Positions 1 through 5,400 of a DNA stretch of 7,740 nt are shown one piece after another. Source of the stretch: JBLKSS01 sp047607725 (GTDB lineage Bacteria > Pseudomonadota > Gammaproteobacteria > Enterobacterales > Enterobacteriaceae); NCBI RefSeq assembly GCF_047607725.1, contig NZ_JBLKSS010000063.1, positions 1 through 7,740 of the forward strand, written 5' to 3'. Below the pieces are notes generated by a model that was not told the origin of the DNA, did no database searches, and worked only from the letters and a program-made list of their open reading frames with translations. Positions within the stretch are counted from its first letter, which is position 1. The number at the start of each line of letters is the position of its first letter. The translations under genes and the position numbers were made by a program.

Positions 1-190
1 TTAAATTTTAATGGACACTATCACAAACTTCAGAACCACTAATTTCATATCACTCAAACCGGGATGGAAATAAAAATTATTAAAATCAATACAATGTGAA
101 AATGCAATGAGCATAAGCGTGTAACGTAGGTTTACTGTCTCATACGACAAACCCACCAATAATTCAAGACGTCCTCCACGGGGCACTTAC
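1..190 (+). mobile_element. Right half of MITE-like element (copy 1)
   Basis: This stretch matches 5211-5400 of the complete copy base for base except at five positions (76, 92, 129, 146, 185), all transitions, giving about 97% identity. It contains the right arm of the central palindrome (TGGACACTATCA at 12-23) and the right terminal inverted repeat (141-190), ending CACTTAC. No coding sequence is evident. The left half lies outside the window. It directly abuts the dioxygenase remnant, so this copy marks the breakpoint that removed the rest of that gene. Confidence 0.9.
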
Positions 191-487
191 TATGAGATTG
201 ATATGATGAGCAGAATGGAATAGCCCCTGGGCCACAGCCATCCGCTGGTCAACGAAGAGTGGGATCGCGAAATGCTGGAGCGTTTCGAGGCTGGCGATAT
301 CGACTATATGCACGCCCTTACCTATGAGGAAGTGGAGGAGTGTGGCGGCTACGGTGGGCATGAGGCTCTAAACTGGGTAGCGCTGATGGGCGCAATGAAA
401 GGGGCCCATCCTGATTATGTCGCTTATGAATCCGTGCCGGAATGGATAACAGGCATGAGCTATTTAACCTATCCCGGGCAAAGCTGA
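191..487 (+). pseudogene. C-terminal remnant of a class III extradiol ring-cleavage dioxygenase (LigB/MhpB-like)
   Basis: Only the C-terminal part of the gene survives, in the frame that ends at the TGA at 485-487. The recognisable reading begins near 224 (HPLVNEEWDREMLERFEAGD) and continues through GGHEALNWVALMG to VPEWITGM. That order resembles the end of LigB-superfamily enzymes, which use non-haem Fe(II) to open catechol-type rings next to the hydroxyl pair. The N-terminal metal ligands are missing. An in-frame TAG at 221-223 closes the frame just upstream, and the element ends at 190, so the 33 bases between may or may not belong to the gene. An internal ATG at 272 could give a 71-residue peptide, but it could not be active. 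The gene lies upstream of and in line with the flavin monooxygenase, which fits a former aromatic catabolic operon of hydroxylation followed by ring cleavage. The family assignment rests on motif memory; the exact substrate cannot be given. Confidence 0.7.
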
Positions 488-704
488 TTTTTACCGTCTT
501 AGAGATATTTATCTCCTGGGGAAAATGCAAACAAACACCGTCTGATCAATAAGGCTCCCTGCCCTGGGCGCCTTGATCCGGGACGTTGCCGATAGTTAAT
601 GGCTTACGCCTGCCGATAATTTTCCCTCGGATCGTAATAAGGCTTTATTGCGCCGAATGACCCGGCGTCCCACTTTTGTCGAAAATGACTGGAGAATACT
701 CCCG
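488..704 (+). other. Intergenic spacer between dioxygenase remnant and monooxygenase
   Basis: This 217-bp spacer shows no convincing gene. It contains a perfect inverted repeat GAGATA-TT-TATCTC at 502-515 without a T-tract, so it is not a convincing terminator. The sequence GGAG at 691-694 lies 10 bases before the ATG at 705 and is the probable ribosome binding site of the monooxygenase. The frame is open upstream to an ATG at 648, but that would add 19 residues ahead of the Rossmann motif, which flavoprotein monooxygenases normally carry at the extreme N-terminus. Confidence 0.5.
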
Positions 705-1865
705 ATGGCACGAATCGCAGTAATCGGAGCGGGTATGGGCGGATTGGCCTTTGCCGCCGCGATGAGAAACAGTAGGCATGAGGTGTCCGTCTATGAACAG
801 GCAAATGAGCTGACCGAGCTCGGCGCAGGCATTTCTCTTTGGGCGAACGGCACACGCCTGTTTGACGAGATGGGCATTGCGTCCCCAATGGCCGAACGGT
901 CATGCGAAACGGAAGCGGCCTATTTTCGCAATGAAGACGGCAGCGTGGAGGCCTGCCAGCGGCTGGCACGTGATAACTGGTACCGAAATGAATACGGCTA
1001 TCCCTATTATGGCGCTTTTAGAACCGATCTTCAGGCCGCCCTGCTGGATGTCGTCGGCCGCGAGACTATCCGGCTCGGTAAACAGCTAACCCGATTAGAT
1101 GATTCCGGTGATGAAGCGAAGCTGTACTGGGCTGACGGCACAATGGCTACCGCTGATTTGGTGGTGGGGGCTGACGGCATCAAATCCGTGGTGCGACAAG
1201 CGGTAAGCGATGGCGATCGTCCGGTATTTACCGGGAATAGCGCGTTTCGCGGCCTGGCCAAGACAGCCGTCCTGGACCGTCTTCCCGAGCCTCATTCCTT
1301 TACAGACTGGATGGGCGATGGGATGCACGTACTTAATTTTTCCATTGGTAAAGACTTTGCCTATCAGACGATCGTGGTTTTCATGGATGGCCCGGAAAAA
1401 TGGCAGCATGACGCCTGGCGAGTCCCCGCCGATGCCGCTGCCATCCAAAGTAAGTTTACATACTGGCATCCCGCGGTCGGGCAACTGTTTGAGCACGTCA
1501 ACCTTGCTGAATGCTGGGGCATGTTCCAGGTCAACCCCATGTCCTCATGGCATCGCGGGCGCGCGGTGTTAATCGGTGATGCCGCACACGGTATGATGCC
1601 GCATCACGGCCAGGGGGCGATTTCTTCGTTTGAAGACACCGTCGCCCATGTTATCAACAATGACTCACTCTCATCCGTGCAAGCAAAGCTTGAAGCTTTT
1701 GAGCTGGAGTGTAAAGCACGCGCTGAGCGGATTCAAAAATCATCTAAAAGCGTCAATGATTGCCTGCATCTGCCTGAGGGGGCCGCGCGCGTGGAACGTA
1801 ACCACATACTGAATGCGCTTGGCAGGCATTTTTCATGGCTTCATAGCTATAAAGTCGGCGTTTAA
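705..1865 (+). CDS. FAD-dependent aromatic-ring monooxygenase (salicylate hydroxylase-like, class A flavoprotein)
   Basis: The product is 386 residues, the usual size for single-component class A flavoprotein hydroxylases, which use NAD(P)H and O2 to hydroxylate a phenolic or heteroaromatic ring in the cytoplasm. Visible motifs are the N-terminal FAD-binding GAGMGG (residues 8-13), the acidic residue ending the second strand (E31), an Arg in FRTDL (R106), the DG motif GADG (155-158), and the GD motif in VLIGDAAHGMMPHHGQGA (GD at 291-292). The C-terminus (FSWLHSYKVGV) resembles the short aromatic tail of salicylate-hydroxylase relatives. I chose the ATG at 705 because it places the Rossmann motif at the N-terminus and follows GGAG at 691-694. 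The frame is uninterrupted, so the enzyme may still be made. Its likely partner, the upstream ring-cleavage dioxygenase, is only a remnant. Substrate is undetermined: salicylate, hydroxybenzoate, 6-hydroxynicotinate and urate enzymes all share this architecture. Confidence 0.85.
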   Translation: MARIAVIGAGMGGLAFAAAMRNSRHEVSVYEQANELTELGAGISLWANGTRLFDEMGIASPMAERSCETEAAYFRNEDGSVEACQRLARDNWYRNEYGYPYYGAFRTDLQAALLDVVGRETIRLGKQLTRLDDSGDEAKLYWADGTMATADLVVGADGIKSVVRQAVSDGDRPVFTGNSAFRGLAKTAVLDRLPEPHSFTDWMGDGMHVLNFSIGKDFAYQTIVVFMDGPEKWQHDAWRVPADAAAIQSKFTYWHPAVGQLFEHVNLAECWGMFQVNPMSSWHRGRAVLIGDAAHGMMPHHGQGAISSFEDTVAHVINNDSLSSVQAKLEAFELECKARAERIQKSSKSVNDCLHLPEGAARVERNHILNALGRHFSWLHSYKVGV

Positions 1866-3004
1866 ACCCGGGCCAGCGCCTGCGCGCAGGCCCAGGCGGA
1901 GCTCCAGGCCCATTGAAAGTTATAGCCGCCCAGCCAACCGATAACATCGACTACTTCGCCGATAAAATACAGTCCCGGCACAGCGTTGCACGCCAGCGTT
2001 TTGGAGGACAGCCCACGGGTATCCACACCGCCCAGGGTCACTTCGGCGGTGCGGTAGCCTTCGGTGCCGTTGGGCTGGACCCGCCACTGCTGCAGCGGTG
2101 ATACCCACTGCGCGATATGGCGCGGGGTCAGCTGTTTCAGGCTAATATCCGGGATGTCGTGCAGCTGGTACCAACATTTCACCAGCCGGCGCGGCAGCAG
2201 TTTCGCGAGGGTATTTTTCAGACTCTGGTTGGGATGGGAGGCGGTTTCCTCGCGCAGCAAGTCCGGCAGCGCCACATCCGGCAGTAAATCGATCGTCAAA
2301 AACTCGCCCGTTTGCCAGAAGCTGGAAATCTGCAAGATGGCCGGTCCGGACAGCCCGCGGTGGGTGAAGAGCACATTTTCGCGAAACCGGGTGCCATCCT
2401 CTGCGCTGACGATCGCCGGCACCGCGACGCCCGCCCGCGTCGCTATGACGTCCAGACCAAACTGTTGGGCAAGACGGTAGCCAAACGGCGTCGCCCCCAG
2501 GCCGGGCATCGACAGGCCGCCTGTGGCGACAACCAGCGCGGAGGTGAAAATCTCCCCCTGCGACAGCGTCAGCAGAAAACCACCGTTTTGACGGGTGACC
2601 GACAGCACATCGCTGCGCAAACGCAGTGTGACCTGCCCTTGCCGGCACTCCGCCAGCAGGAGATCCACGATCTGCTACACCGAGTCGTCGCAGAACAGCT
2701 GGCCGAGGGTCTTTTCATGCCAGGCGATGCCGTGGCGCTGCACCAGATCGATAAAATCCCATTGGGTATAGCGAGCCAGCGCCGATTTGCAGAAATGGGG
2801 ATTTTGCGACAAATAGGCGGCCGGTTCGTTGTACAGGTTGGTAAAATTGCAGCGGCCGCCGCCCGACATCAGGATCTTGCGGCCCGGTTTTTTGCCGTTA
2901 TCCAGCAGCAGCACGCGGCGACCCAATTGGCCCGCCTGGGCGGCGCAAAACATGCCCGCCGCGCCGGCGCCGATGACCACCACTTCAAACTGTTCTGCCA
3001 TCAT
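1862..3004 (-). pseudogene. yhiN: YhiN family flavoprotein (NAD(P)/FAD-dependent oxidoreductase), broken by an amber codon
   Basis: Read on the minus strand from ATG at 3004 (a second ATG follows immediately; GAGTGAG just upstream may serve as ribosome binding site). It starts with a Rossmann FAD motif GAGAAGMFCAAQAG, then GRKILMSGGGRCNFTN. The C-terminal half carries VVATGGLSMPGLGATPFGY, RENVLFTHRGLSGPA, the NGTEGYRTAEVTLGGVDT region and a terminal GWLGGYNFQWAWSSAW, as in E. coli YhiN (HI0933-type flavoproteins, exact role unclear). An amber codon (TAG, plus-strand CTA at 2675-2677) splits it at residue 110, where E. coli has Gln, so a CAG-to-TAG change is likely. In addition, TRAG runs straight into VAVP near 2426-2434. 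The E. coli protein as I remember it has about 19 extra residues there, so an in-frame deletion is inferred. Total span is 380 sense and stop positions against about 400 in E. coli. It is divergent from pitA, as in E. coli. Confidence 0.9.
2675..2677 (-). other. Amber codon interrupting yhiN
   Basis: CTA on the plus strand is TAG in the yhiN frame, between GQLFCDDSV and QIVDLLLAEC. Sequence on both sides stays in the same frame and is well conserved, so this single substitution is the only interruption of the N-terminal half. The aligned E. coli residue is Gln, one C-to-T transition away. Confidence 0.9.
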
Positions 3005-3274
3005 CTCACTCTGCCTATACTCTTAATGGACGACCTGACCCGCGGGCGCCGAAGGCTGCGGCCCGATTGTAATGGGGCGGGCGGCACATTGCTATGGTAA
3101 CAAAATGCTAGATTGGGTAAAAAAGCGTATCTTGCTGAATTTGAAAGTTTATAGGGGGTAGTACATGCTTGTCGGCGGCAAGTTTATTAAAAAAAGGTCA
3201 TATTTTCCTTTTCCCCTGGCACTTTTGTCGCAGATAATGCGGCCGTTCATGTCCAAACAATGGCGTAACTCTCT
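3005..3274. promoter_or_regulatory. Divergent yhiN-pitA intergenic region
   Basis: This 270-bp region separates two divergent genes and must hold any promoters for both. For yhiN (minus strand), a good -10-like TACAAT lies at 3071-3066, with only a weak -35 match (TAGCAA) 17 bases upstream. For pitA the region is AT-rich between 3105 and 3225 and includes GATAAT near 3232, again without a convincing -35. A short imperfect hairpin, CTTGTC-GGC-GGCAAG (3168-3182, one G-T pair), is followed by TTTATT and might be a weak attenuator. No strong Shine-Dalgarno precedes the pitA ATG. No PhoB box is evident by eye. Individual sites are tentative. Confidence 0.4.
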
Positions 3275-4882
3275 ATGCTACATCTATTCACCGGTCTGGA
3301 ATTCCATACCGGTCTAATGTTGGTGCTCGCATTAATCTTTGTTCTGGTTTATGAGGCCATCAATGGCTTTCATGATACGGCCAATGCCGTAGCCACCGTC
3401 ATCTACACCCGCGCGCTGCGCTCTCAGCTGGCGGTCGCCATGTCCGGGGTGTTTAATTTCCTCGGGGTACTGATGGGCGGATTGAGCGTGGCCTATGCTA
3501 TCGTTCATCTCTTGCCGACCGATCTCTTGCTTAACGTCAGTTCTGCCCACGGTCTGGCAATGATGTTCTCCATGCTGCTGGCGGCTATTTTGTGGAATCT
3601 CGGCACCTGGTATTTCGGCCTGCCGGCCTCCAGCTCGCACACCCTTATCGGCGCGATTATCGGCATCGGTCTGACCAACGCTTTGGTGAGCGATAGCTCG
3701 GTGGTGCAGGCGCTGAATATCCCCAAACTGATTGAAATCTTCCTCTCGCTCATTATCTCTCCACTGGTGGGATTGGTGCTGGCTGGCGCAATGGTTTTCG
3801 TCCTGCGCCGCTACTGGAGTAGCACCAAAAAACGCCGCCGAATTCATTTGACGCCGGCGGAGCGGGAGAAAAAGGACGGCAAGCGTAAGCCGCCGTTCTG
3901 GACCCGTATCGCCTTGATCTTCTCCGCCGCCGGCGTGAGTTTTTCCCACGGCGCCAATGACGGACAGAAGGGCATCGGGCTTATCATGCTGGTGCTAATA
4001 GGGGTTGCGCCGGCGGGCTTTGTGGTCAATATGAACACCAGCGGCTACGACATTAGCCGCACCCGCGATACGGTGAATCATTTGCAGCAGTATTACACGC
4101 AGCACCCCAGCGCATTCACCCACGTCGTCGGCCCGGACGAGGTGCCGGTGCCGGCCGCGGAAATTCCCGCCCCCGTCGCGCCTTTGCCCGGCGCCGCATC
4201 TCCTGGCGGCCCCGCCGTTCCCCCCGCCGCCAGCGGCGCGCCGATGGCGAATGGCCAAATGCTGGATCCAGGAATCGCCCCCCAAACGCAGGTTTTTCAC
4301 TGCGACCTGTCGCGGGCATTGTTCGCGATTAATCACGCCTCGCTGCTGCTGGGCAATCTGGACAGCTACGAAACGCTCAATGCGGATCAGCGCTCCCACG
4401 TACGGCGCATGCTGATGTGCATCGCTGATACCGCCGATAAAGTGGCGAAGCTGCCGGAAACCTCCGCCGCGGATAAACGCTTCCTGTCGAACCTGCGCCA
4501 GGATCTGCTGTATACCGTGGAATACGCGCCGATGTGGATCATTATCGCCGTGGCGCTGGCGTTATCGTTGGGCACCATGGTTGGCTGGCGCCGGGTCGCC
4601 ACGACCATTGGCGAGAAGATCGGTAAAAAAGGCATGACCTATGCCCAGGGGCTATCGGCGCAAATGACCGCGGCGGTGTCCATCGGCGTCGCCAGCTATA
4701 CCGGCATGCCGGTGTCGACCACCCACGTGCTGTCGTCCGCAGTGACCGGCACCATGGTGGTGGACGGCGGTGGCGTGCAGGGCAAGACCGTGAAAAACAT
4801 CCTGTTGGCCTGGGTGCTGACGCTACCGGTGGCGATCATTCTGGCCGGCAGCCTCTACTGGCTGGCGCTAAAACTGATTTAA
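3275..4882 (+). CDS. pitA: Low-affinity inorganic phosphate (metal-phosphate) transporter PitA
   Basis: This is an inner-membrane proton-coupled symporter that takes up inorganic phosphate as a neutral metal-phosphate complex. The 535-residue product starts MLHLFTGLEFHTG like E. coli PitA, which fixes the start at 3275 despite the poor upstream Shine-Dalgarno. Pit-family signatures are all present: GFHDTANAVATVIYTRA (31-47), LPASSSHTLIGAIIGIG (116-132), SHGANDGQKGIG (224-235) and PVSTTHVLSSAVTGTM (479-494), with hydrophobic segments between. A cytoplasmic-type charged stretch (RRYWSSTKKRRRIHLTPAEREKKDGKR begins at 178; only key residues are noted here) precedes the second half. It is about 36 residues longer than the 499-residue E. 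coli protein. The excess lies in a Pro/Ala/Gly-rich stretch at about 287-337, in the central loop. No interrupting stops or frameshifts are seen, so the gene is probably functional. A terminator follows immediately. Confidence 0.97.
   Translation: MLHLFTGLEFHTGLMLVLALIFVLVYEAINGFHDTANAVATVIYTRALRSQLAVAMSGVFNFLGVLMGGLSVAYAIVHLLPTDLLLNVSSAHGLAMMFSMLLAAILWNLGTWYFGLPASSSHTLIGAIIGIGLTNALVSDSSVVQALNIPKLIEIFLSLIISPLVGLVLAGAMVFVLRRYWSSTKKRRRIHLTPAEREKKDGKRKPPFWTRIALIFSAAGVSFSHGANDGQKGIGLIMLVLIGVAPAGFVVNMNTSGYDISRTRDTVNHLQQYYTQHPSAFTHVVGPDEVPVPAAEIPAPVAPLPGAASPGGPAVPPAASGAPMANGQMLDPGIAPQTQVFHCDLSRALFAINHASLLLGNLDSYETLNADQRSHVRRMLMCIADTADKVAKLPETSAADKRFLSNLRQDLLYTVEYAPMWIIIAVALALSLGTMVGWRRVATTIGEKIGKKGMTYAQGLSAQMTAAVSIGVASYTGMPVSTTHVLSSAVTGTMVVDGGGVQGKTVKNILLAWVLTLPVAIILAGSLYWLALKLI
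4133..4285 (+). other. Pro/Ala/Gly-rich low-complexity segment in the PitA central loop
   Basis: Residues about 287-337 of PitA are dominated by Pro, Ala, Gly and Val (for example VPVPAAEIPAPVAPLPGAA), where E. coli PitA has a shorter, less repetitive loop. The DNA is GC-rich and made of runs such as GCCGGTGCCGGCCGCG. The frame is maintained and conserved sequence resumes at FHCDLSRAL (341 onwards). It lies outside the signature motifs, so an effect on transport is not expected. Confidence 0.75.
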
Positions 4883-4901
4883 CCGCCACCGCATAGGGTA
4901 G

Positions 4902-4928
4902 GACGGCCAATCGGCCGTCTTTTTTTTT
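4902..4928 (+). terminator. Rho-independent terminator of pitA
   Basis: A perfect 7-bp stem, GACGGCC (4902-4908) and GGCCGTC (4913-4919), encloses the loop AATC and is followed by nine T residues (4920-4928). It starts 19 bases after the pitA stop. No A-tract lies on the left side, so it should act mainly on pitA rather than on the convergent uspB remnant. Confidence 0.93.
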
Positions 4929-4937
4929 GCCTGCGAT

Positions 4938-5062
4938 TCAGTGCCAGATTGCCAGGGCGATGAGGCTGACCACGATGAGACCGCACAACGCGCTGGTCAA
5001 CATAAACGACCCCCGCACGCGCTCACAGCGGCGAATGAATTCCGGGTCGTGGTGATCCAGAT
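4938..5062 (-). pseudogene. uspB: 3' fragment of universal stress protein B gene
   Basis: Read on the minus strand from the element boundary to the TGA at 4940-4938, the sequence encodes 40 residues beginning LDHHDPEFIRRCERVRGSFM and ending SLIALAIWH. This matches residues 72-111 of E. coli UspB, a small inner-membrane protein induced in stationary phase by RpoS. The fragment keeps the C-terminal transmembrane segment (LTSALCGLIVVSLIAL) but has lost the start, the N-terminal membrane segment and the promoter. Its convergent position after pitA copies the E. coli order yhiN-pitA-uspB-uspA, but uspA is not in the window. The break falls exactly at the GTAAG terminus of the element at 5063, and the N-terminal part of uspB is not found on its other side. 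Confidence 0.93.
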
Positions 5063-5112
5063 GTAAGCTCCCCGTGGAGGACGTCTTGAATTATTGGTGG
5101 GTTTGTTGTATG
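5063..5112 (+). repeat. Left terminal inverted repeat of the element
   Basis: It begins GTAAGCTCCCCGTGGAGG and ends GGGTTTGTTGTATG. It is the reverse complement of 5351-5400 over 50 bases except at 5069 (T where the partner predicts G). Copy 3 at 7605-7654 has the expected G there, so 5069 is the mutated base. Confidence 0.93.
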
Positions 5113-5197
5113 GCCCGGTAAGAATATGTTCCACTACGATGCCTAGTGAACCCGCATCCTATAAGGGACGGCTGTCAGATCATGGATAATCCGGCGA

Positions 5198-5233
5198 TGA
5201 TAGTGTCCACTTAAATTTTAATGGACACTATCA
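5198..5233. repeat. Central 36-base near-palindrome of the element
   Basis: The arms TGATAGTGTCCA (5198-5209) and TGGACACTATCA (5222-5233) are perfect inverted repeats. Between them TTAAA (5211-5215) and TTTAA (5217-5221) also pair, leaving only C5210 and T5216 unpaired, so nearly the whole unit can fold into one hairpin. The TG...CA outline resembles closely spaced IS3-type ends, but no transposase remains to test that. No T-tract follows, so it is not a standard terminator. Confidence 0.85.
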
Positions 5234-5350
5234 CAAACTTCAGAACCACTAATTTCATATCACTCAAACCGGGATGGAAATAAAAGTTATTAAAATCAAT
5301 ATAATGTGAAAATGCAATGAGCATAAGCGTGTAACGTAAGTTTACTGTCT

Positions 5351-5400
5351 CATACAACAAACCCACCAATAATTCAAGACGTCCTCCACGGGGCGCTTAC
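5351..5400 (-). repeat. Right terminal inverted repeat of the element
   Basis: Reverse-complement partner of 5063-5112, ending CCACGGGGCGCTTAC. The same terminus at the end of copy 1 (141-190) differs at 146 and 185. Confidence 0.93.

Larger units (their letters stand above)
5063..5400 (+). mobile_element. Complete 338-bp MITE-like element (copy 2)
   Basis: The element is bounded by 50-bp terminal inverted repeats differing at one base, with outer ends GTAAGC and GCTTAC. It has a 36-base near-palindrome close to its middle and no reading frame of transposase size. The same sequence recurs as half copies at both ends of the window, which shows it is a dispersed repeat. Its GTAA termini resemble those of the IS66 family, known for GTAA ends and 8-bp target duplications, so it may be a non-autonomous derivative mobilised in trans; that is inference. 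The 8 bp before it (ATCCAGAT) and after it (AAAACAAC) do not match, so this copy lacks a target duplication. TA-flanked termini (Tc1/IS630 style) are an alternative, but G precedes TA at all four visible ends, which suggests the G belongs to the repeat. Confidence 0.85.

Noticed and set aside
502..515. Inverted repeat GAGATA-TT-TATCTC after the dioxygenase remnant
   Set aside because: The stem is short and AT-rich, the loop is too tight and no T-tract follows, so it is not a supported terminator.
648..704. Upstream start at 648 for the monooxygenase
   Set aside because: It would put 19 Arg-rich residues before the FAD motif, which belongs at the N-terminus, and the ATG at 705 has GGAG at suitable spacing.
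2312..3100. A 262-codon open frame on the plus strand opposite yhiN
   Set aside because: It lies antisense to a strongly conserved YhiN sequence, is Gln/Arg/Ala-rich like a GC-rich shadow frame, and has no recognisable motif.
3332..3949. A 205-codon open frame on the minus strand opposite pitA
   Set aside because: It is a complementary-strand shadow of PitA, whose conserved motifs fill the plus strand, and it has a low-complexity charged composition.
5062..5066. TA dinucleotide target duplication (Tc1/IS630-type) for the element
   Set aside because: G precedes TA at all four visible ends, so TA is more likely part of a GTAAG terminus; flanking bases beyond do not match.
5182..5214. Tiny frame MDNPAMIVST inside the element
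   Set aside because: Ten codons with no clear ribosome binding site. It may be a relic of a transposase start, but nothing supports a gene.
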